Origin: Marivita sp046592965
GTDB lineage: Bacteria; Pseudomonadota; Alphaproteobacteria; Rhodobacterales; Rhodobacteraceae
Assembly (NCBI RefSeq): GCF_046592965.1
Contig: NZ_JBISBV010000003.1
Span: 248,001 to 312,000, forward strand
Direction of reading: 5' to 3'
Length of the DNA stretch: 64,000 nucleotides
This document shows, piece after piece, positions 16,608 to 25,774 of the stretch (positions are counted from its first letter, which is position 1; each line of letters opens with the position of its first letter). Below the pieces are notes generated by a model, which was not told where the DNA came from, ran no database searches, and saw only the letters and a list, made by a program, of their open reading frames with translations. A program made the translations under genes and the position numbers.

Positions 16608-17825
16608 TCACTTGCGCCTGAGCGGTGCCAGCGCCGTATCCTCGTCGCGCCACGCGATCAGGCCGTCGCGGATACCGGCCGCCATTCCCTGCCGCCAGAT
16701 CGGATCGGACAGGTTCTTCAATTCTGCGTCCGTAGACAGAAACCCCACCTCGAGCAGAACCGAAGGGATGTCCGCCGCCTTGAGGACCGAAAAGCCTGCG
16801 TGGCGCAGCGGACGCTTATGCACCCGCCCGACCGCGTTTTCGATGCCCGCCAGCATGTGCTTGGCCAGCGCCTTGCTGCGCGGCGCGTTTTGCAGCCGTG
16901 CAAGGCTCATCAACACGTTGGCAATGCGATCGTCCGAGCGGCTGAGGTCCACTCCAGCCAAGAGATCGTCGCGATTATGGCGTTCCGCAAGCGCCGCAGA
17001 GGCCGCATCCGACGCGTCGTCCGACAGGGTGTAGATCGCGGCTCCGCGCGCATTCCCTTCGGCGAGCGCATCCGCGTGAAGCGACAGGAACACGTCGGCT
17101 CCTGCGTCACGCGCGCGCGCGACGCGGGCTTCCAGCGAAACGAAGTAATCGCCATCGCGGGTCAACGCCACGTCAAACCCGCCGGCCCGCCGCAAAACGT
17201 CTTGCAGTTCGCGACCGAATGTCAGCATGAGATCGGCTTCGCGTATGGTGCCCTGCTCGGCGCCCGGATCAATGCCGCCGTGACCGGGATCAATGACCAC
17301 CACCAGCCGATTGGGATCGCGCGGCGCGATGGGTTGAACGTCGGCAGGGCGCGGCAGATCCCAGCGCCGGTCGCGCGGCGCGCCTGCGGTCGCATCAAAA
17401 CGCGCCTGATCGGTCTCCTTCAGCATCACACGGATCGTCGCCGCCCCAGTCTCCGCATCCGTGACCAGCGCGGCAGTGTCGATGATCAATGGTTGCCCCA
17501 GATCCGCAACCAGCCGCGACCACCCAGGCCGGTAGCCGCCCACCCGGATCGCATCCACATGCGGCGTGTCGATCAATTTCGTCGGCGCGATGTCGCCCCA
17601 CAGCACCTCACGGAAATCCATCACGAGCCGATTGGGTTCGGTCAAGGTAAACACCCGCCACGGAACGCCCTGACTGAGATCGAGGCGCAATTCGGCCCCG
17701 CTGCCGCGCTCCTGAAACGCGCCATCCTGAAACCGCGCAACAGCGCCCAGATCCTGCGCCAACGCGGGCGCTGCAAGGCAGGTGCACAAAAAGGCCGCCC
17801 ATATTCGTGTCAAAACACCGCTCAT
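16608..17825 (-). CDS. amiC: N-acetylmuramoyl-L-alanine amidase with AMIN domain
   Basis: The 405-residue protein has a signal peptide (MSGVLTRIWAAFLCTCLAAPALAQ). An AMIN domain (about residues 30-140) targets such enzymes to septal or polar peptidoglycan, and a C-terminal Amidase_3 zinc domain follows. Zinc ligands are visible in VVIDPGHGGIDPGA, READLMLTF and LFLSLHADA, and the catalytic Glu in SVLLEVGFLS. It cleaves the amide bond between MurNAc and L-Ala during cell separation. The ATG at 17825 is chosen because it begins the signal peptide; the open frame upstream has no similarity. Confidence 0.95.
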   Translation of the reverse strand: MSGVLTRIWAAFLCTCLAAPALAQDLGAVARFQDGAFQERGSGAELRLDLSQGVPWRVFTLTEPNRLVMDFREVLWGDIAPTKLIDTPHVDAIRVGGYRPGWSRLVADLGQPLIIDTAALVTDAETGAATIRVMLKETDQARFDATAGAPRDRRWDLPRPADVQPIAPRDPNRLVVVIDPGHGGIDPGAEQGTIREADLMLTFGRELQDVLRRAGGFDVALTRDGDYFVSLEARVARARDAGADVFLSLHADALAEGNARGAAIYTLSDDASDAASAALAERHNRDDLLAGVDLSRSDDRIANVLMSLARLQNAPRSKALAKHMLAGIENAVGRVHKRPLRHAGFSVLKAADIPSVLLEVGFLSTDAELKNLSDPIWRQGMAAGIRDGLIAWRDEDTALAPLRRK

Positions 17826-17958
17826 CGCCTGATTCCCCGGTCTCTCAACGGACCGTTTTGCGCACGATACACCATAATCCGACGGTCGGGAAACCACGCC
17901 GTCCTCACGCGTCTTCGCTTATGAAATGCAAATCCACCGCCTTGGCAAAAGCCAAGCG

Positions 17959-19116
17959 TCACACACTATGTCCGCGCGTCTGCATGAAGCGGCGCAAGCG
18001 CTCCAGCCCCTCGACGATGTCGGCGGTCGAACGCGCATAGGAAACCCTGATCGTTCCACCACCACGCTCGGGGTCGAAATCAAGTCCCGGCGTCACGGCA
18101 ACGCCTGCCTCGTCAAGAATGTCGCGCGCAAAGGCGCGGCTGTCATCGGTCAGGTGCGAGATGTCGGCATAGACATAAAACGCGCCATCCGGTGGCGCGA
18201 TCCGGTCAAACCCGGCCTGCGGCAGACCTTCGATCATCAGCCGCCGGTTTTCGCGGTAGACGGCCATATTCGCCTCAAGCTCCTCGTCCGCATCCATTGC
18301 CGCGAGTGCCGTCACCTGCGCGGCGTGCGGCGCGCAAATGAACATGTTTTGCGCCAGACGCTCGACCTGACGCATGTTGGCCTCCGGCATCACCAGCCAG
18401 CCGCAACGCCAGCCGGTCATGCTGAAATACTTGGAGAAGGAATTGATTACGCAGACATCGTCGCTGATCTGCAGCGCGCTGACGGCCTTTCGCTCGTATT
18501 CGACGCCGTGATAGATTTCGTCCGACAGGAACGCGGCTCCCTTCGCCTGCGCCGCCTCGATCAAAGCGGCCAAAGCGGGCTTGTCGAGCATCGTGCCTGT
18601 CGGGTTTGCGGGCGATGCGACCATCATGCCATTATAATCGATCCCGCTAAGATCAGACGGCTCCAACTGAAATCGCGCCTCGGGTCGGGTCTGAATTTCG
18701 ACCGGGACGAGATCGAGCGAGCGCATGATCTGGCGATAGGATGGATAACCCGGCGCGCCGAGCGCAATGCGGTTCCCGGCATCGAACAGCGCAGTGAAGG
18801 CCAGGATGAACCCGCCCGATGAACCCGGCGTGACAATCACGCGCGCCGGATCGAGATCGACATCGTACCAATTGCCATAAAGCTGCGCGATGCGCGTGCG
18901 CAGGGCGGGCAGGCCCATCGCAACCGTATAGCCCAACGCATCCCCCTGCATCGCGCGCGACAGCGCATCGCGGGCCGCCGCCGGCGCGGGTGTGCCCGGC
19001 TGGCCGACCTCCATGTGGATGATGTGCCGGCCTGCGTCCTCGGCCTGCCGTGCGGCTTCCATCACGTCCATCACGATAAAGGGATCGACCGCCCCGCGGC
19101 TTGAGTTTCGCATCAT
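17959..19116 (-). CDS. PLP-dependent aminotransferase, class I/II
   Basis: A complete 385-residue fold-type I enzyme. Landmarks are HMEVGQPGTPAP near the N-terminus, ASPANPTGTML, LSDEIYHGVEYE, and NSFSKYFSMTGWRCGW containing the PLP lysine. A late GTIRVSYA supplies the substrate-carboxylate arginine. Its likely role is aspartate- or alanine-type transamination, but substrate specificity cannot be deduced. TTAGGAAGAGA precedes tandem ATG codons. It is distinct from the aminotransferase at the start of the window. It is divergent from the M48 protease with a 54-bp gap. Confidence 0.93.
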   Translation of the reverse strand: MMRNSSRGAVDPFIVMDVMEAARQAEDAGRHIIHMEVGQPGTPAPAAARDALSRAMQGDALGYTVAMGLPALRTRIAQLYGNWYDVDLDPARVIVTPGSSGGFILAFTALFDAGNRIALGAPGYPSYRQIMRSLDLVPVEIQTRPEARFQLEPSDLSGIDYNGMMVASPANPTGTMLDKPALAALIEAAQAKGAAFLSDEIYHGVEYERKAVSALQISDDVCVINSFSKYFSMTGWRCGWLVMPEANMRQVERLAQNMFICAPHAAQVTALAAMDADEELEANMAVYRENRRLMIEGLPQAGFDRIAPPDGAFYVYADISHLTDDSRAFARDILDEAGVAVTPGLDFDPERGGGTIRVSYARSTADIVEGLERLRRFMQTRGHSV

Positions 19117-19170
19117 TCTCTTCCTAAACTGCTCGCGACATCTCCTATGGGCGAAGGCAGGGCCACGTCA

Positions 19171-20508
19171 ATGTATAGAGCAACGCGGCGCCTCGTTCGG
19201 ATGGCCGGTCTGGCCTTGTGCCTCGCGACGCTGATCGCCGCGGCACCGGCACGCGCGGTTCAGCTCTTGCGCGATGCCGATATCGAATACGCGCTCACCC
19301 AACTCGGAGCGCCGGTTCTGCGCGCCGCCGGGCTCAGCCCGTCGCACGTGCAGATCCTTCTGATCAACGACAACTCTCTCAACGCCTTTATCGTCGACAC
19401 GCAGCACATCTTCATCCACTCAGGTCTGATGTCCAAACTCGAAACCGCGGCGCAGATACAGGCTGTGATCGCGCATGAGGCCGCTCATATCGCCAATGGC
19501 CACATCTCGCGCCGGTTGGGAAACATGCATTCGGCGCGCACCGCGTCCGGGCTGGGCCTCGTGCTGGCGGCTGCGGCTGCCGCAGCGGGTGGCGGACGGG
19601 CCGCCGCGGGTCTGGCCATCGGAACCCAATCCTCGGTGATGCGCAGCCTGCTGTCGCATTCCCGCGCCGAGGAAGCCTCGGCCGATATCAGCTCGATCCG
19701 CTACCTCATGCGGGCGGGAATCGACCCGCAAGGTGCAATTGAGGTGCAGGATCTGTTTCGCGGACAGGAGGCATTGTCCGAAAGCAGGCAAGACCCGTAT
19801 ATGCGCTCACACCCCCTGACGCGCGACCGGTTGCGGGCGCTCAAGGGGCTGGTTTCCGGTTCGAAGGCGCAAGGCGCGACCGATCCGGCGGCGGCCTACT
19901 GGTTCGCGCGGGCCAAAGGCAAGCTGACGGCATTCACTCGCGCGCCGACATGGACGCTGCGGCGCGCCGACCAAAGCGGCAGCGCGGATATCGCGCAGAT
20001 GCGCAAGGCCGTGGCATATCACCGCCAAAGCGATCTGGGCCGTGCACTCGGCCAGATCGACGGCGCGATCTCTCAACGCCCGAAGGATCCATTTCTGCGT
20101 GATCTCAAGGGCCAAATCCTGCTGGAATCGCGGCGTGCTGGCGATGCCGTGGCCGTCTATTCCGCCGCCGCCCGCCTTGCGCCGAACCATCCTCTCATAC
20201 TGGGTGGATTGGGGCGCGCGCATCTGGCGGCGGGCAATCCCGGCGAAGCGCTGCGCGTTCTAGAAAGCGCGCGCGGGCGAGATTACGGCGATGCGCGCAT
20301 CCTGCGCGACCTGTCCGTTGCTTACGCCACAACCGGCAATAACGCGATGGCATCGCTGGTCACGGCGGAGCGCTATGCCCTGCAAGGCCGCCTGAACGAT
20401 GCCGCCATCCAAGCCAAACGCGCCGAGGGTGCCTTGGCGCGGGGATCGGGGCCATGGAAACGCGCGCAAGATGTGTTAAGTGCCGCTCAACGCGCCACCC
20501 GGCGCTGA
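19171..20508 (+). CDS. Periplasmic M48 metalloprotease with TPR-like C-terminus (BepA-like)
   Basis: A protein of about 445 residues with an N-terminal signal peptide (LCLATLIAAAPARA). The M48 zinc site is in VIAHEAAHIANGHISRR (HExxH), with a downstream EEASADISSIRYL supplying the third ligand. The C-terminal 200 residues are helical repeats resembling TPRs. This layout matches BepA/YfgC, which degrades misassembled outer-membrane proteins. The ATG at 19171 gives a typical signal peptide and has AAGGCAGGG upstream; ATG 19147 would extend it by 8 residues. The DsbA-like gene follows 21 bp later, suggesting an envelope-quality operon. Confidence 0.92.
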   Translation: MYRATRRLVRMAGLALCLATLIAAAPARAVQLLRDADIEYALTQLGAPVLRAAGLSPSHVQILLINDNSLNAFIVDTQHIFIHSGLMSKLETAAQIQAVIAHEAAHIANGHISRRLGNMHSARTASGLGLVLAAAAAAAGGGRAAAGLAIGTQSSVMRSLLSHSRAEEASADISSIRYLMRAGIDPQGAIEVQDLFRGQEALSESRQDPYMRSHPLTRDRLRALKGLVSGSKAQGATDPAAAYWFARAKGKLTAFTRAPTWTLRRADQSGSADIAQMRKAVAYHRQSDLGRALGQIDGAISQRPKDPFLRDLKGQILLESRRAGDAVAVYSAAARLAPNHPLILGGLGRAHLAAGNPGEALRVLESARGRDYGDARILRDLSVAYATTGNNAMASLVTAERYALQGRLNDAAIQAKRAEGALARGSGPWKRAQDVLSAAQRATRR

Positions 20509-20529
20509 ATGACTTCAACGGAGACGCTC

Positions 20530-21288
20530 ATGTTCAAATCCCGCCTCGCCCCTGTCACCCTTGCGCTTTTGCTCGCAACGGGTGCTCAGGCCGCCGATCT
20601 CAACCTCGATCAGATGTCCGAATCCGACCGAGCCGCCTTTGGCGAGGAGGTGCGCAAGTATCTTCTGGAAAATCCCGAAGTCATCATGGAAGCGGTGCGC
20701 GTTCTGGAAGAACGCCAACAAGCCGAGCAGGCCCAAGGGGATGTCGAACTGGTTGCCGACAATGCCGACGCGATCTTTCAGGACGGCTATTCCTGGGTCG
20801 GTGGCAACCCGGATGGCGATATCACCGTCGTCGAATTTCTTGATTATCGCTGCGGATACTGCCGTCGTGCGCATCCGGAGGTTCTGGAGCTGATCGAGAG
20901 CGACGGCAACATCCGCTACGTGGTCAAGGAATTTCCGATCCTGGGCGAAAATTCGGTGCTGTCCTCCCGCTTTGCACTTGCTGTGCGCGACATTGCCGGG
21001 GACGAGGCTTACGAGTCGGCGAACGAAGCTCTGATGGCACTCAACGCCGAAATGGAACCGCCCGTCATGCGCAAGCTGGCGGAGACGCTCGGACTTGATG
21101 CGGACGCGGTTCTGGCCGCGATGGACAGCGATGCGATCACCGAGCAGTTGGCGATGACCCGCGCGCTGGCGCAAAATCTGAATATCAGCGGCACGCCGAC
21201 CTTCGTGATGGGAGACGAATTGGTGCGGGGTTACGTTCCGCTTGATGCGATGCAGCAAATCATCGCCGCCGAGCGTCAGGAGGGGTAA
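20530..21288 (+). CDS. DsbA-family thiol:disulfide interchange protein
   Basis: The 252-residue protein has a signal peptide (LAPVTLALLLATGAQAA) and a charged helical N-terminal extension (about residues 25-75). A thioredoxin-fold domain follows with active site FLDYRCGYCRRAH (CGYC) and the cis-Pro loop NISGTPTFVMGD. The extension plus DsbA domain resembles ScsC/BcfH-type or Com1-like proteins, which can trimerise through the N-terminal helix. It probably acts in the periplasm on cysteine pairs. The ATG at 20530 has GGAG upstream. It lies directly behind the M48 protease. Confidence 0.93.
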   Translation: MFKSRLAPVTLALLLATGAQAADLNLDQMSESDRAAFGEEVRKYLLENPEVIMEAVRVLEERQQAEQAQGDVELVADNADAIFQDGYSWVGGNPDGDITVVEFLDYRCGYCRRAHPEVLELIESDGNIRYVVKEFPILGENSVLSSRFALAVRDIAGDEAYESANEALMALNAEMEPPVMRKLAETLGLDADAVLAAMDSDAITEQLAMTRALAQNLNISGTPTFVMGDELVRGYVPLDAMQQIIAAERQEG

Positions 21289-21306
21289 GGCACCCCGCGC
21301 CGCGCC

Positions 21307-22434
21307 CTACTCCGCCGCGTCCTTGGACGCGGCGGTTTCCAGTTCTTCGGCCCGACGTTCCACTGCCTCGACGATATGGTCGACCATCTGATCGTTGCTC
21401 ATCTTGTGGCTCTGCTTGCCCGCAAGATAGACCATCCCCGCGCCATTGCCGCCGCCGGTAAAGCCGACATCGGTCATCAACGCCTCGCCCGGCCCGTTCA
21501 CGACGCAGCCGATGATCGACAGGCTCATCGGCGTCTTGATGTGCTCAAGCCGTTTTTCCAGCGTCTCGACCGTCTTGATCACATCGAACCCCTGCCGCGC
21601 GCAGGACGGGCACGAGATGATGTTGACACCGCGATGGCGCAGGCCGAGCGATTTCAGGATCTCGAACCCCATCTTGACCTCTTCGACCGGATCGGCCGAC
21701 AGCGACACACGGATCGTGTCGCCAATGCCCATCCACAGCAGGTTGCCCATGCCGATGGCCGACTTGACGGTGCCAGCGATCAACCCGCCCGCCTCGGTGA
21801 TGCCAAGATGGATGGGCGCGTCGGTGGCCTCTGCCAGTTGTTGATAGGCAGCGGCGGCCATGAACACGTCCGACGCCTTGCAGCTGATCTTGAATTCGTG
21901 AAAATCGTTGTCTTGCAGGATCTTGATATGATCGAGCCCGGATTCCACCATCGCATCGGGACACGGCTCTCCGTATTTCTCTAGCAGATGCCGTTCCAGC
22001 GATCCGGCGTTCACTCCGATGCGGATCGAACAGTTGTGGTCCCGTGCCGCCTTGATGACCTCGCGCACGCGCTCCTGCGAACCGATATTGCCCGGATTGA
22101 TCCGCAAACAGGCGGCCCCGGCCTCGGCCGCCTCGATCCCGCGTTTGTAGTGGAAATGGATGTCGGCAACGATCGGCACCGGGCTTTCGCGCACAATTTC
22201 CTTCAGCGCGCGGGAACTGTCCTCGTCGGGCACCGAAATCCGGACAATGTCCGCACCGGCGTCCGCGGCGGCCTGAACCTGCGCGATTGTCGCCTTGACG
22301 TCGGGCGTCAGGGTGTTGGTCATCGTCTGGACGCTGATCGGGGCGTCGCCACCGACAGGCACGTTGCCCACCATGATCTGACGCGATTTTCGACGGTAAA
22401 TGTTGCGCCACGGACGGACGGGATTGAGGCTCAT
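21307..22434 (-). CDS. ispG: 4-hydroxy-3-methylbut-2-enyl diphosphate synthase
   Basis: The 375-residue IspG (GcpE) reduces MEcPP to HMBPP in the non-mevalonate isoprenoid pathway using a [4Fe-4S] cluster. Cluster ligands are in IISCPSCARQGFD and in IGCVVNGPGEA, where a Glu follows. The N-terminal TIM-barrel region begins VQTMTNTLTPDV. An AAAGGAA site lies before ATG 22434. It is convergent with the DsbA-like gene and follows the RodZ-like gene in the same direction. Confidence 0.98.
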   Translation of the reverse strand: MSLNPVRPWRNIYRRKSRQIMVGNVPVGGDAPISVQTMTNTLTPDVKATIAQVQAAADAGADIVRISVPDEDSSRALKEIVRESPVPIVADIHFHYKRGIEAAEAGAACLRINPGNIGSQERVREVIKAARDHNCSIRIGVNAGSLERHLLEKYGEPCPDAMVESGLDHIKILQDNDFHEFKISCKASDVFMAAAAYQQLAEATDAPIHLGITEAGGLIAGTVKSAIGMGNLLWMGIGDTIRVSLSADPVEEVKMGFEILKSLGLRHRGVNIISCPSCARQGFDVIKTVETLEKRLEHIKTPMSLSIIGCVVNGPGEALMTDVGFTGGGNGAGMVYLAGKQSHKMSNDQMVDHIVEAVERRAEELETAASKDAAE

Positions 22435-22528
22435 AAACGGGTTCCTTTGGCGGTGTCGTGCAACCGCCTTGCCGGGGTCATACCCGTTACCTAGGCCCGT
22501 GGGCCGGATGCTTCAAGTGTGAAGGGCG

Positions 22529-24136
22529 TCAGTCGCGGACCACGTCAGCCGCTTGCGGCACAGCCAGTTCGGCCACGACGCGCGCCAGATCGCTGTCCGC
22601 CTCCATCGAGGCGACGGAATAGGTTTGCGACAGTTGATCGACCGACAGCGCAAGATTGGATGTGACAGACCCGCGCGATCCAGCAGGCCCGTAGGTCTGG
22701 CCGTTCATCGCGAAATAGACCGCGCCCGACTCTCCGACACGCAACGTCGGCGGCTCCTGCGTGACCGGCACATCGTAGGTATCGCCCGCGTTCATGATCG
22801 TCTCAAAGATCACGCTGCCATCTGCGGCGCGCACGCGAATCCACGCAGGGCGCACCGCAACAAGGGTGACACCCGGCGCACTGTCTTCGAGGATCTTGGG
22901 CTGCCCGATGCTGGGTTGGACCGTATCGGTGCCAAGTTCCGCCAGAACACGGTTCAGATCACTGTCGCCCTGAAGGTTGGCCGGCTCGAGCGCGGCAGTC
23001 AAAGTGGGGCCATCGAGCGGCAAATCGGATGTGACCGTACCGGCCGCCCCGACAGGGCCGATGGTCTGGCCATTGACCGCAAGATAAAGCGCGCCGCTTT
23101 CGCCGACGTTCAATAGTGCATCGCTTTGCGACGCGGGAACGGTCCAGGTATCCCCCGCCGCCATCACCTTTTCGAACAGGATGGAGCGGTCGTCACCGCG
23201 CACACGCACCCACGCCGGGCGTGCCGCGATCAGAGTGACACCGTCTTTCGGCAACGCTCCGGAGGACAGGATGCTGGCCGCGGCCAGGCTTGTCGCCGGC
23301 TCCAGATCGACACTGGGCAAGGCCTGTTGTGCGGCTTGCGCAAAGGCCCCGACGCTGTTGGGGTCAAGCGTTGAGATCGGCGCATCGCGGGCGACCAGAA
23401 CCGGCACGTCCAATGCTTGCGGGCGGTAAAGCCGGTCAAAAGCATCAACGCTGACCGGGGGCGTGAACACGCCCGCAGCCGCATTGGCCATGTCTTCGGA
23501 CGGCGCTGTTTCGACCGGCACGCCAGCGGCTTCGAGCGGATCCAGATCGGACAGCACAACAGGCGTCTGATCGACCGGAGCAAGCTGAACGCGCTGCACT
23601 TCTTGCAAAACGGAATAGCCGCCGTACCCCAGACCGCCTAGCAACAGCGCAAGAACAAGGGTGGAGCCTATGGCGCCCGGTTCGATGCGCGACATGAATG
23701 AATCGCCGCCCGGTGCAAATGGCAACGCGGGTTGGGAAAACGGGTCGCGTGGCAGCGCCGCCTTGGCAGCGCGCGCGGCCTCGGCGGCTTTGCGGGAGGA
23801 CGCGGCGTCAGACATGCCGTGCGCGGTTTCAAACCCGCTCTCGGCGCAGAAAACAGAATAGGTGTCGTCCGGGTCCATGCCCAGATAGCGCGCATAGGAC
23901 CGGACATAACCGGCGATGAAGCCGGGTGTATCGAAGGCTGTCGGATCACAGTTTTCGATGGCCGCGATATAGCTAGCCTTGATGCGCAGCTCTCGTTGGA
24001 CGTCCAGAAGCGACTTGCCCAAGGTGGCGCGTTCGCCCCGCATGACGTCCCCCAGACGGAGTTCGAAATCGTCGAATCCGCGCGGTGTCGTTTCAATGAT
24101 GTCTTGCGATGATTTTGGGGTTTTCCGCCCAATCAT
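22529..24136 (-). CDS. RodZ-like HTH membrane protein with duplicated DUF4115 domain
   Basis: The 535-residue protein has a cytoplasmic HTH_25 domain (residues about 24-95; LGKSLLDVQRELRIKASYI), a Lys/Ala-rich linker, one transmembrane helix (about residues 156-177) and a long periplasmic part. The periplasmic part holds two tandem copies of about 103 residues, 299-401 and 422-524. Each starts GVTL(I/V)A.RPAW(V/I)RVR, has a VGESGA(L/V)Y segment, and ends with DSDL.RV(L/V)AEL. RodZ links MreB filaments to the cell-wall elongasome. A single DUF4115 copy is usual, so the duplication is notable. I start at 24136, with AAGGGG upstream. Confidence 0.88.
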   Translation of the reverse strand: MIGRKTPKSSQDIIETTPRGFDDFELRLGDVMRGERATLGKSLLDVQRELRIKASYIAAIENCDPTAFDTPGFIAGYVRSYARYLGMDPDDTYSVFCAESGFETAHGMSDAASSRKAAEAARAAKAALPRDPFSQPALPFAPGGDSFMSRIEPGAIGSTLVLALLLGGLGYGGYSVLQEVQRVQLAPVDQTPVVLSDLDPLEAAGVPVETAPSEDMANAAAGVFTPPVSVDAFDRLYRPQALDVPVLVARDAPISTLDPNSVGAFAQAAQQALPSVDLEPATSLAAASILSSGALPKDGVTLIAARPAWVRVRGDDRSILFEKVMAAGDTWTVPASQSDALLNVGESGALYLAVNGQTIGPVGAAGTVTSDLPLDGPTLTAALEPANLQGDSDLNRVLAELGTDTVQPSIGQPKILEDSAPGVTLVAVRPAWIRVRAADGSVIFETIMNAGDTYDVPVTQEPPTLRVGESGAVYFAMNGQTYGPAGSRGSVTSNLALSVDQLSQTYSVASMEADSDLARVVAELAVPQAADVVRD

Positions 24137-24263
24137 ACTCGCTGCCCCTTGCGTTCTTACCATGTAAGCGCTGCCCGCGCGGCGCTTACTCGGTGAGTCG
24201 AGTCGCGCTTCTTATTGCGACAACGCTATCACAGGACAAGGCGTATTGCACCGATTCCAATCG

Positions 24264-25487
24264 TTATGCACTCAGTTCGGCGCGATTTAGCGCACAGTGT
24301 GACCAGAGCTCATCCATCGCCTGAACCAGCGTGTCGATCTCTTTCGGCCCGTGCACCGGTGACGGCGTAAAGCGCAGACGCTCCGTTCCGCGCGGCACGG
24401 TCGGGAAATTGATCGGCTGAACATAGATGCCAAACTGCTCCAGCATCATGTCGGACAGTTTCTTGGTGTGCTTGGGGTCGCCGACGATCACTGGAATGAT
24501 GTGGCTGCCGTGGTCGATGATCGGCAAGCCCAATCCCTTGAGCCGCATCTTGAGGATTCGCGCCTGAAGTTGGTGCTGATCGCGCAAGGACTGGTCTTCT
24601 TTTAGATGTGCCACGGACGCCGCCGCACCGGCAGCCACCGCAGGCGGCAGTGATGTGGTGAAGATGAAGCCAGGCGCGTAGGACCGGATCGCATCGCACA
24701 TCTTGGCCGAGGCCGCGATATAGCCGCCCATCACGCCATACGCTTTGGCCAGCGTGCCGTTGATGATGTCGACACGGTGCATCAGACCGTCACGCTCGGC
24801 CACCCCTGCCCCGCGCGGACCGTACATGCCCACCGCGTGCACCTCGTCCATGTAGGTCAGGGCGTTGAATTCGTCGGCAAGATCGCAGATCGCCTCGATC
24901 GGACCGAAATCGCCATCCATGGAGTAGATCGATTCGAAGGCGATCAGTTTCGGCGCTTCGGGATCGTCAGCGGCGAGCAGTTCGCGCAGGTGATCCAGAT
25001 CGTTATGTTTGAAAATCCGCTTGGCCCCGCCATTGCGGCGCACACCCTCGATCATCGAGGCGTGATTGAGCGAATCCGAATAGATGATGAGACCGGGAAA
25101 CAGCTTGGGCAGCGTCGAAAGCGTGGCGTCGTTGGCGATGTAGGCCGACGTGAACAGCAGCGCCGCTTCCTTCTGGTGCAGATCGGCGAGTTCCGCCTCA
25201 AGACGCTTGTGATACACGGTCGTGCCGGAGATGTTGCGCGTTCCCCCGGAACCGGCGCCGGTCGCGTCGATGGCCTCATGCATGGCGGCCAGAACCTTGG
25301 GGTGTTGGCCCATGCCAAGATAGTCGTTGCCGCACCAAACGGTGATATTGCGTTCCGACCCGTCGGGCTTGCGCCAGACAGCGTGCGGGAATTGACCATT
25401 CTGACGCTCGATATCAATGAAGGTTCTGTAACGCCCTTCCTGATGCAGACGATCGAGGGCTTCATCGAGTTTGACGGTATAGGTCAC
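24264..25487 (-). CDS. hemA: 5-aminolevulinate synthase
   Basis: The 407-residue PLP enzyme condenses glycine and succinyl-CoA to 5-aminolevulinate, the C4 (Shemin) route to heme and bacteriochlorophyll typical of alphaproteobacteria. Visible are CGNDYLGMGQHP, GSGGTRNISGT, YMDEVHAVGMYG, and NGTLAKAYGVMGGY carrying the PLP lysine. The start is GTG at 25487 with AAGGAGA nine nt upstream. An FNR-type box at 25615-25628 predicts oxygen-responsive expression. I cannot tell whether a second synthase (hemT) exists elsewhere. Confidence 0.98.
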   Translation of the reverse strand: MTYTVKLDEALDRLHQEGRYRTFIDIERQNGQFPHAVWRKPDGSERNITVWCGNDYLGMGQHPKVLAAMHEAIDATGAGSGGTRNISGTTVYHKRLEAELADLHQKEAALLFTSAYIANDATLSTLPKLFPGLIIYSDSLNHASMIEGVRRNGGAKRIFKHNDLDHLRELLAADDPEAPKLIAFESIYSMDGDFGPIEAICDLADEFNALTYMDEVHAVGMYGPRGAGVAERDGLMHRVDIINGTLAKAYGVMGGYIAASAKMCDAIRSYAPGFIFTTSLPPAVAAGAAASVAHLKEDQSLRDQHQLQARILKMRLKGLGLPIIDHGSHIIPVIVGDPKHTKKLSDMMLEQFGIYVQPINFPTVPRGTERLRFTPSPVHGPKEIDTLVQAMDELWSHCALNRAELSA

Positions 25488-25586
25488 CGGCGTCTCCTTG
25501 TGGTCTGCGATCTGTCAGGGCAAGCACGGCCCCTTGTCGCATTCGCGTTTTAGAATGGATACAGATTGCGTGCGTCTATATCAATC

Positions 25587-25628
25587 TTTGTAGGAATGAC
25601 CAACGGTCGCAGCCTTGATTTAAGTCAA
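25587..25628 (-). promoter_or_regulatory. FNR-type box and promoter of hemA
   Basis: TTGATTTAAGTCAA (25615-25628) matches the FNR consensus TTGAT-N4-ATCAA in 9 of 10 specified positions. On the minus strand a TACAAA -10-like hexamer lies at 25592-25587. A start near 25580 would put the FNR centre at about -41.5, the classic class II activating position. FnrL control of hemA is known in Rhodobacter; its operation here is inference. Confidence 0.75.
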
Positions 25629-25774
25629 CAAACGACCCGTCTTGCTGCCAAAGGTCGCCAAAAAGCGCATCTGCACCATATGAATCGCCCGATTCCGTGA
25701 TGCGAACGCGGTCTGGACAGCCCCCATCACGGTGTTAGGCTCCGCCGAAATTCGCCCTTTCAGGAGATCTGATC

